DNA of 64,000 nucleotides from Woronichinia naegeliana WA131 (GTDB taxonomy: Bacteria > Cyanobacteriota > Cyanobacteriia > Cyanobacteriales > Microcystaceae). The stretch's first letter is position 1. Each line of letters begins with the position of its first letter. The stretch lies in the NCBI GenBank assembly GCA_025370055.1, contig CP073041.1, forward strand, positions 4,092,001-4,156,000, read 5' to 3'. Below, in pieces: positions 17,699 through 26,951 of this stretch. The notes beneath the pieces are model-generated. The model saw only the letters and a list, made by a program, of their open reading frames with translations, had not been told where the DNA came from and searched no databases. The translations under genes were made by a program, and so were the position numbers.

Positions 17699-18304
17699 GC
17701 GCAGCCAATCTTCTGGTGTATTACAGTTAAATAAAAAACGGCGATGACTGGTTGGTAATTCTGCCACAGACTGTTGACTCAACCATTGCTGAAAAGAACG
17801 TCCTCCCTGATTTAGAAACTGGGTTAACTCTGCTCCACAAGCTGTTCGATAAAAGCCACAGAGGGGTTCCCAGCCCTGGTTTGAACGGGGCAAGATTGCC
17901 ATTGTCGTTGCAGAAATAGGGATGAAAGAGATTAAATATTGGCTTATAGTTTGCAGATCCGCCACGGTTAAACAGGGCAAATCACAGGCTAATAATAATA
18001 CCCAGGTGGTTTGACAGAAGGGTAAGGCCTGACTAAATCCCCATAGGGGCCCCGGCGATCGCTGACAATCGGGGGGCCAACATTCGGGCAAAAGATGACA
18101 ATCTTCTGGCACAACCATTTGATAACGTTCAACCCAGGGCGTAACCACATAAACAGTTGGAGCAACGGACTGAGCAACTTGACAAATACGGGTCAATAGA
18201 GGTATCCCATTACGGCTAAGTAGGGCTTTATCTTGCCCCATCCGTGAACTTTGTCCGCCAGCAAGGATAATAGCAGTAAGGTCAACCAAAGGAAAAATTG
18301 TCAT
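17690..18304 (-). CDS. mobA: Molybdenum cofactor guanylyltransferase MobA
   Basis: A 204-residue nucleotidyltransferase that attaches GMP to molybdopterin, making the guanine dinucleotide cofactor used by nitrate reductase and formate-dehydrogenase-like enzymes. The signature AIILAGGQSSRMGQDKALL is at residue ~10 and the metal-binding ACDLP is intact. The frame extends to 18418, but the ATG at 18304 lies 10 residues before the signature. This ATG and the start of the divergent membrane gene share the tetranucleotide CATG. It could supply the oxidoreductase encoded at 58211-60463, though they are unlinked. Confidence 0.9.
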   Translation of the reverse strand: MTIFPLVDLTAIILAGGQSSRMGQDKALLSRNGIPLLTRICQVAQSVAPTVYVVTPWVERYQMVVPEDCHLLPECWPPDCQRSPGPLWGFSQALPFCQTTWVLLLACDLPCLTVADLQTISQYLISFIPISATTMAILPRSNQGWEPLCGFYRTACGAELTQFLNQGGRSFQQWLSQQSVAELPTSHRRFLFNCNTPEDWLRLE

Positions 18305-18544
18305 GGCAGCGAATGACCCTTTTGGGGATAATAGACTCCAACGTTTGCGATTATGTCTGTATTTGATTCCAGTGTTAGGAGCGATTCCGTCTTTATGGGT
18401 AGTAACCCAAGCGGGCAAAGACTCTTCTCAGGTGAGAAGTATTGCTCGACGCTCCATCCTTTTAACAGGAAGTTGGCTCTTGATTTATGGATTGCTCTGG
18501 TGGAGTGGTTTACCAGAAAAATGGGTAAAAGCCTCGCCCTTCTA

Positions 18545-19883
18545 GGGCGACTTCCAGAGCAACTCAATGTTTTATCTGCAATCTTTTGTGATAAACTAGG
18601 GGAATGATAGTCAGAGAAGCCAAACTACTGAACGGAGCAAAAGAGCAATACCAATCTCTTGATGAAGCTATCTGTACCGCGCAATTTATCAGGAATAAAG
18701 CGGTCAGGTATTGGATGGATAATCAAGGGGTAGGTAAAGCCGATTTGTATGTGCTATGCAAAGAATTAGCCAAGGAATTTCCTTTTGCGAAAAAGTTGAA
18801 TTCGGCGGCTAGACAAGCTAGTGCGGAACGTGCTTGGGCTTCTATATCCAGTTTCTACATCGTTGTAGAAAAGGAGAAAAGAAAAAAGGTTATCCCCAGT
18901 TTAAAAAACATTGTCGCTCTGTAGAATATAAAGTCTCAGGATGGAAGTTGTCCGAGGATTGCATGAAAATCACTTTCACTGGTGGTTTTAATGCTGGTTC
19001 CTTTTCCCTATATTGCAACAAAGAAACGAGAGAAGACCTGTTTCGATTAAAAATTAATCGGGTTCGAGTGGTGAGAAGAGCAGATGGCTATTATGCTCAG
19101 TTCTGCTTTGACGCTGACCGCAAAGAGCAAGGGGAATATACGGGTAACGTTGTCGGATTGGATTTGGGATTAAAATATTTCACCAAAGACCAAAACGATA
19201 ATGCCGTAATCTATCCCCAGTTCTTAAGAAAATCTGAGCGTAAACTAAAAAAGGCTCAAAAACGCTTAAGCAAAAAGTTTGTAAAAGGGGCTAAACCCCA
19301 ATCCAATAACTACCATAAAGCACGAAAAAGACTGGGTAAAACCCATCTTAAAATTCAACGCCAACGGCAAGATTGGGCAATTAAGCAAGCCCGAAACGTG
19401 GTGGCATCTAACGATGTCGTGGTGTATGAAGATTTAAAGGTGTCGAATATGGTCAAGAATCATCACTTGGCTAAGTCAATTTCTGATGCTAGTTGGTATC
19501 AATTCACCCAGTGGTTAGACTACTACGGGAAAATCTGGGACAAAGCAGTGGTGGCGGTTTCACCTCACTACACTTCTCAAGATTGTTCTAATTGTGGGCA
19601 TCGGGCGAAAAAGTCATTGAGTACCGGGACTCATTCATGTCCCAATTGTGGAATAGAAATTTGTCGTGATACAAATGCGGCAATTAACATCCTTAAAAAG
19701 GGAATGGGAATTCTGGGAAGGTCATGGCAAAACAGTACCTTTGGGCAAAAGGAATCTGCCTCGGAAGAGGGAAAGCATAGGGAGAGAACCATCTCTATCA
19801 TTGAAGGGAAACCAACAATCGTAAGTGGATCTCTGTGAACTATGAATAAGAATCCCCGTCGTTCACGCGGGGGAGTATGTCAA
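18545..19883 (+). mobile_element. tnpB-only IS200/IS605 (IS1341-type) element
   Basis: A left-end hairpin (CGCCCTTCTAGGGCG near 18536-18550) and a right-end GC-rich hairpin (ATCCCCG...CGGGGGA near 19850-19873) flank a tnpB gene. The right boundary AGTATGTCAA is typical of this group. The boundary also fits the resumption of the interrupted membrane gene. No tnpA is present, so movement would need a transposase in trans. Confidence 0.75.
18604..19838 (+). pseudogene. TnpB-type nuclease homologue, frameshifted
   Basis: Two overlapping frames rebuild a TnpB of about 410 residues. The N-terminus (AICTAQFIRNKAVRYWMD) is in frame with 18604. Near 18860 the frame must change to RCRKGEKKKGYPQFKKHC and onward. 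The C-terminal part has RuvC-I GLDLGLKYF, RuvC-II VVYEDLKVSNM, a complete zinc ribbon CSNCGH...CPNCG and RuvC-III CRDTNAAINI. All catalytic residues are present in the second frame. It is probably inactive unless the shift is bypassed; no classic slippery heptamer is evident at the change. Confidence 0.85.
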
Positions 19884-20002
19884 AATCTTCAGAGTTGATC
19901 AGCTTACGTTTATTGTATTTAAATAGCTTACTGACCTCAGGCTATTTTATAATTTGTTTAGTTTTAAGTTGGCAAGTGATTCGAGGCAAAAATTCTCATT
20001 GA

Positions 20003-20458
20003 AAAAGACAACATCAGAGGCATTATGGGATTCATTTTTTCGGCGATGCCAAAGGCACGCTTCGCGCACGCGGCTTTAACCAGTTTGATAATTTTGATGA
20101 CATTGAAGGGACGAGAAGGGGATAAGACTAAGCAGATTATTCGTTCCCTTGCTTTAATTATCGGCTTGATCGCCACTTTCCCCTTTACTCCCCAATGATC
20201 GCCGTTTTCCCCTTCACCTCCCAAAAGTGATCGCCTATTACAAGGTACTCGCCTCCTCAAATCTCATCCCCCACAAAAAGTGATTGCCTAATAATCACGA
20301 TTCACAGGGATAGTAATCGCCCTTTACCAATTCAATAAAAAGCGATCGCACTTTCAAAAGCTAAAGTAATCGCACTTTCAACAGCCCAAATGATCGTACT
20401 TTTAAAGTTTGATCAACAAGATCGGCGATCGCACTGTGAAAGTTTATAGTTTTGTTAT
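20003..20458. other. Non-coding region with a cluster of degenerate HIP1-like motifs
   Basis: No gene is supported here. From about 20160 to 20440 roughly ten variants of GATCGC/AATCGC (some full GCGATCGC) recur every 20-35 bases, each followed by a short pyrimidine- or A-rich stretch. A palindromic patch (ATGCCAAAGGCACGCTTCGC) occurs near 20047. The stretch ends at the ISKra4 insertion. Confidence 0.45.
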
Positions 20459-21824
20459 TTCCCAATGGGCGTGACCTTTAGTTGATGAAGGAAAAGAAAA
20501 GTGTTAACATGAGATGAAAAGTGACAAAGAGGAAACAATGATGACAGCAAAACTAATTAATGTAGAGGGTTCAAAGATAAAAATAGAACTAACATTAGAA
20601 CTCAGTCGTTCAATGTTGGATACAGAAATAAATATTCAAAAAGGCTTAAACGAAGTAGGTTGCATCGCCAGCAAAGAAGCCTTGAAATATTTAGATACAG
20701 ATGGTTCACCCTTAAAAATCGGTGAAGAAATCTGGAAGAGTAAGGGAGAGCAACCGAAAGAATATCAAACACCTTATGGTGAGGTTATAGTGAATCGTCA
20801 TGTATATCAGCGTTCACCTTTGAGGAAAAACGTATTGCCCCTTAGAAAGAGAAGCAAGGATAATCATAACATCAACGCCATTATTGGCAAAACAGGTATC
20901 CTCAAAAATGTCAGGGATGGCAGGCAAAGAGGCGAAAAATGATTTATTAGAAAATCATGGTAGAAAAGTAGCGCTATCCTATATCCAAAGATTGAGTGAA
21001 GCAGTAGGAAGTGTGGTACAGGCAAAAGAAGAAGCGTGGAGTTATGCCCCGCCCAAGGAGGATAGCCAAATTGCAACAGTGGGAATAGGATTAGATGGAA
21101 CCTGTATGCTGATGTGTGAGGATGGCTACCGTGAAGCAATGGTGGGAACCGTTTCCCTATACGATAGTGAAGGCGAACGTCAACATACAATCTATCTAGG
21201 TGCGGCACCAGAGTATGGAAAAAAGAGTTTTCTAGAAAGATTGGAAAGAGAAATTGAGCGAGCGAAAAAACGTTATCCAGAGGCAACATTGGTCGGGATA
21301 GCAGACGGGGCAGAATCAAATTGGAAGTTTTTAGAAAAGCAAACGGAAGAACAGATATTAGATTTCTATCATGCCTCTGGTTACTTAGGTGCCTTGGCAG
21401 AAGCGTTGCATCCGAATACCGTGTCAAAACAAAAAGAATGGTTGACTGAAAATTGTCGAGAACTCAAGCATGAAAAAGGAAAAGCAGGAGAACTGCTAAA
21501 TCTGATGAAAGAAGTCAAAGAAGAAAAAAGTCATTCTAAGAATCTTACCGAGAAACTACAAGCGGCGATTACTTATTACGAGAATCATCAGCATCAAATG
21601 GATTATGCTGAATACTTAGGGCTTGCTGAAAAAGTCAAAAAACGAAAGAAATGTGGGTTAGGGAAGTATGGACTGAAAAAGCATAGATAACTTATCCTTA
21701 TGGAAACAAATCAAAATACAGATTTTGTTTAATCTATTGTTCCTTTCTGTCTAAAAAGGTCAACACAAATCACTCCTCACAAAAGAGAGGAAAATTAACA
21801 CCATTTTTCACAAGAAAAACGACT

Positions 21825-23182
21825 CTACAACTTTTTACTTTTTGTCTTCTGAAGTAGAGTAGAAAGATGCATTACCAAAAAGTTCATCGCAATTACCGTT
21901 TCCGAGGTCTCAGGTAGTTTGGCCATCACTCGACCAAGACTAAATTTCCTCTTTCCCTGTCCGAATTTACCCTCAATGGCATTACGCACTCTTTCATCTG
22001 AGCGTGCCTCTTTCTTTTTTTCTTTGCTCACCTCTTTCGGCGGTCTTCCCAATCGGGGACCACTCATTCTTATATCCCTTTCTTTACAATAAGCTCGATT
22101 CGCTTTTGTTCGATAGATTTTATCCACATGAACCGATTCCGGATAACATCCTGTTTCCCTTTTATATTCTTCTATTCGCGCTTGTAAATCTCCCGATTCG
22201 TTGTAATTATCCCAACTTAATTTGTCTAAGAAGACAAAGCCATTCACATTACTTGCCGATATTTTAGCTCCAAACTCTACTGCTTTTCCCGCTTTTCCAC
22301 GCACTATTGGACGCACGTGAGGTTGGCTTACACTCACAATTCTGTTTTCTACTTTATTTGTCTTTTTTTCATACATTTCTAACTGTTGCTCATACACTTT
22401 TCCTATCGTTACAAGCTCTTCTTGCTCTTTTTTCGTTAGTTTTTCTAACTTTGCTCCCTCTTCTATCATTTTTTCTATATCAGACAAGTTTCTTTTTATA
22501 TATCCTAGTTGTTTTTTTGTTCCTTTTCTTCTTTCTTTTTTTGACACACGACGTTTTTTTGCTATGGCTAAGTACTCTTTTCTTGCCACTTCCCTATAAG
22601 TCCTCGGCTTTTCTTTCCTTTTCTCTTTTATTTCTTCATACAGCTTATCTATTATTTTTTCTGTTTTTTCTCTGGCATCATTCAATATTCCTATATCCGT
22701 TGGATATTTTATATCTGCTGGTGTACAAGTCGCATCTAACAATAACTTTCCTTCATTTTCTTTTTTTTCTGACGCTACACCCGTCGCTTTTTTTCTATTT
22801 CTTTATTAATTTTATTTATTAATTCCATTCCTATTTTTTTACGAAAATGAACCATCATTGACGCATTAAATGCTTCTTTGCTACTATAGCTTTCCATTCC
22901 TATAAAGTACTGTAAATAAGGGTTCTCTTTTATTTGTTCTACTGTTTCTCTGTCACTTTTTCCTGAAATTTCTTTGATAATTAATGCTCCTAATGCCATT
23001 CTAAATGATTTGGCTGGGGCTCCTTTTTTTTCTGTGAAGTTTTTTGCATATTCTTCCTCATATTCTTCCCAGGGAATCATTTTTGACATTTCTATCCAAC
23101 GATTTTCTTCGTCTAACTGCCCGCCGAACAGATTTTTCAAGTTTTCTGGTGTTTCAATTGAGTACTGTTGCTTTCGGTACAT
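21825..23182 (-). CDS. IS5-family transposase made by -1 frameshifting
   Basis: Frame A (23182-22775) encodes the N-terminal part with YFIGMESYSSKEAFNASMMVHFRKKIG, a hallmark of this IS5 group. Frame B (to 21825) carries LLLDATCTPADIKYPTDIG with the first catalytic Asp, HVDKIYRTKANR and the C-terminal RNAIEGKFGQGKRKFSLGR with the catalytic Glu region. The join is an A AAA AAG heptamer at 22793-22787 in the correct zero frame; slipping back one base gives the uninterrupted reading ATGVASEKKENEGKLLLDATC. The product would be about 452 residues. Highly charged lysine-rich linkers are notable. The IS looks functional. Confidence 0.82.
22787..22793 (-). other. Programmed -1 frameshift heptamer A AAA AAG
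   Basis: On the minus strand the zero-frame codons are GAA AAA AAG followed by CGA; after a -1 slip the next codon is GCG and the frame stays open into the catalytic half. A AAA AAG is the most efficient bacterial slippery heptamer. I did not model a downstream stimulatory structure. Confidence 0.75.
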
Positions 23183-23616
23183 CTGCTTTCTCTCTTCTTA
23201 ATGCAATGGTTTTGAGGCATTCTACCCTATTTTCGTGCATTCTAGCGGTTCTTAATTCGCCTACTATTTTTCTCCGTAAAGGTCTCAGCTTTTTTCAGCA
23301 AGCCCTACTTAGAGAAAAAGTATCCGATTGGTTCAGGTGTTACGGAAGCAGCTTGTAAGACGTTGGTCAAACAACGATTATGTTGTTCAGGGATGCGATG
23401 GAAGGAAAAAGGAGCAGGAATTATTTTGAGCCTACGAGCTTTGGTATTGACCAAGGAACGATGGAGTCAATTTTGGGCAAAACTTGATCAATATGGGTTC
23501 CCTGTAGAACCCTGATTACAACAGCTTTTATCAACTAAAGGTCGCACCCTTCCCAATAAGCTTATCGGAAGCGGCATTAACAAACCCAGTCGTCTGGACG
23601 CTAAAGCAGCCGTCAC

Positions 23617-23777
23617 CTACTCTCGATCAAGCCAGTACTGAGGCCTACGCTTATGATGTGCGACTGCCAAAATACGAATTTGATCATTTTCTAAGGTGCG
23701 ATACAACAGGGAATAGGAGAATTTGGGCAAAGTTAGACGACGCACTGAACCTCGAACTTTGGAACCTGCTTCAGGGG
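23617..23777 (-). pseudogene. ParE/RelE-superfamily toxin, 3' remnant
   Basis: A 53-residue open stretch ends at the stop at 23617-23619 and reads RRLTLPKFSYSLLYRTLEND, then IRILAVAHHKRRPQYWLDRE. This is the characteristic C-terminal half of ParE-type toxins. Its 5' half is lost where the inverted ISKra4 fragment begins at 23778. No antitoxin remains. Confidence 0.7.
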
Positions 23778-24334
23778 GGGTGCGACCTTTAGTTGATAAA
23801 AGCTGTTGTAATCAGGGTTCTACAGGGAACCCATATTGATCAAGTTTTGCCCAAAATTGACTCCATCGTTCCTTGGTCAATACCAAAGCTCGTAGGCTCA
23901 AAATAATTCCTGCTCCTTTTTCCTTCCATCGCATCCCTGAACAACATAATCGTTGTTTGACCAACGTCTTACAAGCTGCTTCCGTAACACCTGAACCAAT
24001 CGGATACTTTTTCTCTAAGTATTCAGCATAATCCATTTGATGCTGATGATTCTCGTAATAAGTAATCGCCGCTTGTAGTTTCTCGGTAAGATTCTTAGAA
24101 TGACTTTTTTCTTCTTTGACTTCTTTCATCAGATTTAGCAGTTCTCCTGCTTTTCCTTTTTCATGCTTGAGTTCTCGACAATTTTTAGTCAACCATTCTT
24201 TTTGTTTTGACACGGTATTAGGATGCAACGCTTCTGCCAACGCTCCTAAGTAACCAGAGGCATGATAGAAATCTAATATCTGTTCTTCCGTTTGCTTTTC
24301 TAAAAACTTCCAATTTGATTCTGCACCATCTGCT
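23778..24334 (-). mobile_element. Truncated inverted ISKra4 copy (3' end)
   Basis: The right terminal repeat GGGTGCGACC sits at 23778 and the minus strand encodes the C-terminal 180 residues of the same ISKra4 transposase (ADGAESNWKFLEKQ to LDQYGFPVEP). Unlike copy one it runs through YLEKKYPIGSG without the IS5 insertion, so it shows the uninterrupted target. Similarity ends at about 24334 in the middle of ADGAESN, where IS66-like sequence begins. Confidence 0.82.
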
Positions 24335-24577
24335 CTTACTTTTCCTGAAGTTAAACCTGATAACAATGATGCAGAGAGGGCCTTGCGTCCTGTTGTTATT
24401 CATCGTAAGGTTAGTGGCGGTGCTAGAAGTCATTGGGGCGGACAACTTGTTGCCATGATGTTTAGTTTTCTTGAAACCATGAGACTTCAAGGTAAAAGTG
24501 CGGTCGAACAGTTATCTCTTATTTTATCTTCCTCTGGTCTTTCTCCTCCTTCCATTGATGACTTGCTGCCTCTCTAG
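24335..24577 (+). pseudogene. IS66-family transposase (TnpC), C-terminal remnant
   Basis: The frame encodes PEVKPDNNDAERALRPVVIHRK, then HWGGQLVAMMFSFLETMRLQGKSA, and stops at 24577. The NNDAERALRP block with its catalytic Glu is diagnostic of IS66 TnpC. The rest of the gene is missing, cut off by the ISKra4 fragment at 24334. Confidence 0.82.
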
Positions 24578-24584
24578 TATTTTT

Positions 24585-24608
24585 GGGGCTTAATGAGAAC
24601 TAAGCCCC
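24585..24608. terminator. Stem-loop after IS66 remnant
   Basis: GGGGCTTA pairs perfectly with TAAGCCCC around an 8-base loop, preceded by TTTT. It lies 7 bases after the IS66 stop codon and could end transcription from either side. Confidence 0.5.
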
Positions 24609-24701
24609 ACTTATTGCTGTGACTAATTACCTTTCAGATTATACATTGATATTTGTTAATTCTCTTACTTTGAACGATAGATGGTCAGAATTTAACAACA
24701 T

Positions 24702-25586
24702 TCAAGTCTGGTATAAATGGGCGATCGCCTGGCTTGGATCAGGTTGTTTGACGAGGGATTCTCCCACTAAGATCGCTCCCACACCGGCGGCTTGAACCTG
24801 TTGTAAGTCCTTTCCTGTATGCAAGCCAGACTCACTGACAACCAAAATTTCTCTTTCCCGTAGGCGATCGCCTCTAGCGGCCATTAAAGTATTGGTATTT
24901 TGCAGATCAACGGTGAAATTTTCCAAATTGCGATTATTAATTCCGATCAAACTTACTCCCTCTAACGTTAAAACTCGATCTAACTCAGCTAAGGTATGTA
25001 CTTCAATGAGAGCCGTCATTCCTAACGCATTAATAATTTTGAGAAAATACTGTAAATCCTTATCGGGCAAAATGGCTGCAATGAGTAAAACTGCATCGGC
25101 TCCCTTACTACGAGCTAAGTAAATTTGATAGGGATAAATGACAAATTCTTTACAAAGTAAAGGTAAATCGACTGCCTGTCGAACCAAGGCTAGGTTTTCA
25201 AAACTACCTTGAAAAAACATTTCGTCTGTTAAGACCGATAAACAGTTGGCTCCACCATGAGCATAGGCTTTGGCAATTTCAACCGGATCAAAATCAGCCC
25301 GAATAACCCCTTTACTCGGAGAGGCTTTCTTCACTTCAGCAATTAAGGCCGGTTGACGAACACTTTTTTTTAAGGCTTCCAGAAAGTCTTTGGGTCTGGG
25401 TAAATCTTTAACCGCTTTTTGAAGTTCGAGGAGAGGTACTTTTTCTCGTCTTTGTTCTACTTCTATTTCCTTCTGCCAAACAATTTTTTCTAAAATATGA
25501 CGAGGTTCTGCCTCTGGGTGCTGGATTTGATAACGTAGAAATTCTACCTTGACAGTCGGGTTAGGCGGGCGACGACGGATTTGCAT
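24702..25586 (-). CDS. trpC: Indole-3-glycerol phosphate synthase
   Basis: A 294-residue TIM-barrel enzyme of tryptophan synthesis that closes the indole ring of indole-3-glycerol phosphate. Catalytic blocks are [14 protein letters not shown] (Lys), [14 protein letters not shown] (Lys), [28 protein letters not shown] and [10 protein letters not shown]. The frame opens at 25625, but cyanobacterial TrpCs start at [10 protein letters not shown], which is the ATG at 25586. No other trp genes are adjacent. A 150-bp MITE sits 42 bases upstream of the start and may affect its promoter. Confidence 0.93.
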   Translation of the reverse strand: MQIRRRPPNPTVKVEFLRYQIQHPEAEPRHILEKIVWQKEIEVEQRREKVPLLELQKAVKDLPRPKDFLEALKKSVRQPALIAEVKKASPSKGVIRADFDPVEIAKAYAHGGANCLSVLTDEMFFQGSFENLALVRQAVDLPLLCKEFVIYPYQIYLARSKGADAVLLIAAILPDKDLQYFLKIINALGMTALIEVHTLAELDRVLTLEGVSLIGINNRNLENFTVDLQNTNTLMAARGDRLREREILVVSESGLHTGKDLQQVQAAGVGAILVGESLVKQPDPSQAIAHLYQT

Positions 25587-25628
25587 GGGGACAGGTTTAA
25601 TGAGGAAGCGGTCTATTGTCCCCAATTA

Positions 25629-25778
25629 TACCTCGCACGGTGATAATTTGCGTTTTTTAGTTCAGCCCCCCTAGCCCCCCAAGTTTTGGGGGAACCATTC
25701 TCTATTTATCGGTTTCAAAGTCCCCCAGCATTGGGGGATTCAGGGGGCGAAAATCTCAATCCATGACCGTGCCAAGTA
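25629..25778. repeat. 150-bp MITE with TA target duplication (copy 1)
   Basis: Ends TACCTCGCACGG and the complement of TACTTGGCACGG form imperfect terminal inverted repeats, flanked by TA on both sides. The interior has runs such as CCCCCCTAGCCCCCC and GTCCCCCAGCATTGGGGGA, which can fold strongly. An almost identical 150-bp copy lies at 42728-42877. TA duplication suggests an IS630/Tc1-type parent. It sits upstream of trpC. Confidence 0.85.
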
Positions 25779-25991
25779 TATATCAAGACAACGTGATTAT
25801 GGGAGACAAGCAAGCGTGACATTTCGCGTCAATCTTGAACCGATAGATAGAAATTTGGCTGATAAACTAAACTAGTAATTTTCAAAATCTAGTCTTTTTA
25901 TTTGAGGATTAACGTCCGCAATGAGCATTCTTTCCACTAAAGTAATTAAAGTAAACTGTATTTCGATTCAGAGATTCGGTAAGAGGTCAGG

Positions 25992-26843
25992 ATGATGACG
26001 CTGGAACGTTTTCATGTCAAATTTTGGGGTGTAAGAGGGAGTATTCCCTGTCCAGGTGCTGAAACAGTAAGGTATGGGGGAAATACAACTTGTGTAGAGA
26101 TGTTAATTGGGGGTGAACGACTCGTTTTTGATAGCGGTACGGGAATTCGGATTCTAGGGGAATCTTTGTTACCGCTCATGCCAGTCCAAGGCCACATTTT
26201 TTTTTCCCATACCCACTGGGATCATATTCAGGGTTTTCCTTTTTTTGCCCCGGCTTTTATGAGTGGTAACACCTTTAAAATTTACGGGGTTCCTACTGCT
26301 AATGGTGTTACGATTAAACAACGTTTGCATGACCAAATGCTTCACCCAAATTTCCCAGTGCCCTTGCAAATTATGCAAGGTGATCTACAATTTTATGATC
26401 TCGAAATAGACAAGGATATACAGTTAGGAGAGATTCGGATTGAGATGCGGTGTTTGAATCACCCCGGTGGTTCTGTGGGTTATCGAGTAGAATGGCGCGA
26501 TCGCGTGGTGGTTTTTGTCACCGATACCGAACATCTACCCGATCAACTCGATAAAAATGTTCTTTACCTTGCCCGTCAAGCGGATGTGTTAATTATTGAT
26601 GCTACCTATACTGACCAGGAATACTATGATCCTGGGCGCAGTCGTAGGGGTTGGGGCCATTCCACCTGGCAAGAGGCGGTTAAGATTGCCCGTAAAGCCC
26701 AGGTAAAACAACTGATTTTATTTCACCATGATCCATCTCATCATGATGATTTTCTGGATGCGATCGCCGAAGAAGCAATGGTAGCCTTTCCTGCCACCTT
26801 AGTAGCGAGAGAAGGAATGAGCCTAGAATTATTACCTGAATAA
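25992..26843 (+). CDS. MBL-fold metallo-hydrolase
   Basis: A 283-residue metallo-beta-lactamase-fold protein. Metal-ligand motifs are SHTHWDHIQGFPFF (HxHxDH), a later conserved His in CLNHPGGSVGYRV, and VTDTEH; the C-terminal FHHDPSHHDDFLD supplies a last histidine. The N-terminus VKFWGVRGSIPCPG is typical of the group near phosphodiesterase/RNase Z-like hydrolases. Substrate is unknown. ATGs at 25992 and 25995 are equally possible starts. It stands alone. Confidence 0.85.
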   Translation: MMTLERFHVKFWGVRGSIPCPGAETVRYGGNTTCVEMLIGGERLVFDSGTGIRILGESLLPLMPVQGHIFFSHTHWDHIQGFPFFAPAFMSGNTFKIYGVPTANGVTIKQRLHDQMLHPNFPVPLQIMQGDLQFYDLEIDKDIQLGEIRIEMRCLNHPGGSVGYRVEWRDRVVVFVTDTEHLPDQLDKNVLYLARQADVLIIDATYTDQEYYDPGRSRRGWGHSTWQEAVKIARKAQVKQLILFHHDPSHHDDFLDAIAEEAMVAFPATLVAREGMSLELLPE

Positions 26844-26951
26844 TTTTAACGTTACGCAGCTTAGATTTAGACAAGAGATCTTGCTGCGATCGCCCCTGGC
26901 TCCAATTTATATTACAATTTGTAAAGAAACTGAATTTGGACTAAAGACGGA

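Larger units (their letters stand above)
18303..20002 (+). pseudogene. Small conserved membrane protein gene split by an IS605-type insertion
   Basis: The 5' part (18303 to about 18540) encodes NDPFGDNRLQRLRLCLYLIPVLG and two membrane helices ending at WWSGLPEKWVK. The 3' part resumes in sequence from about 19883 (SSELISLRLLYLNSLLTSGYFIICLVLSWQ) and stops at 20002. The two halves together resemble a single small cyanobacterial membrane protein of about 120 residues with three to four helices. The intervening 1.34 kb is a tnpB-only insertion. As it stands the 5' half ends at a stop at 18543-18545 made by transposon sequence. Confidence 0.75.
21619..23305 (-). mobile_element. IS5-type insertion sequence
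   Basis: Terminal inverted repeats GGGCTTGCTGAAAAA face each other at 21619 and 23305. The interrupted host gene has TACTTA on both sides (21613-21618 and 23306-23311); if the repeat is taken to start one base earlier, the duplication is the 4-mer ACTT. It encodes one transposase in two overlapping frames joined by a frameshift site. It appears intact. Confidence 0.85.
20514..23515 (+). pseudogene. ISKra4-family transposase, frameshifted and interrupted
   Basis: Three pieces make up the protein. Piece one (20514 onward) ends in a wrong frame after VIVNRHVYQRS. Piece two is in the +1 frame from about 20826 (GKTYCPLEREARIII) through GIGLDGTCMLMCEDGYREAM and GIADGAESNWKFLEKQ to QMDYAEYL, where the IS5-type element begins. 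Piece three resumes at 23306 (EKKYPIGSGVTEAACKTLVKQR) and ends at 23515. Catalytic-core motifs of the family are recognisable, but the gene is doubly dead. Confidence 0.85.
20467..23549 (+). mobile_element. ISKra4-family element with nested IS5-type insertion
   Basis: The terminal inverted repeats share GACCTTTAGTTGAT: the left end starts GGGCGTGACC at 20467 and the right end is the complement of GGGTGCGACC, ending at 23549. The 8-base TTCCCAAT directly repeats on both sides (20459-20466 and 23550-23557). The transposase is broken by a frameshift and by the insertion at 21619-23305. Confidence 0.85.

Noticed and set aside
20864-21427. 187-codon minus-strand frame in the ISKra4 region
   Set aside because: It is antisense to the recognisable ISKra4 transposase and resembles no family.
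22004-22822. Plus-strand frames rich in Phe/Leu/Ser within the IS5-type element
   Set aside because: They are antisense to the lysine/glutamate-rich transposase; the composition is the complement of poly-A codons.
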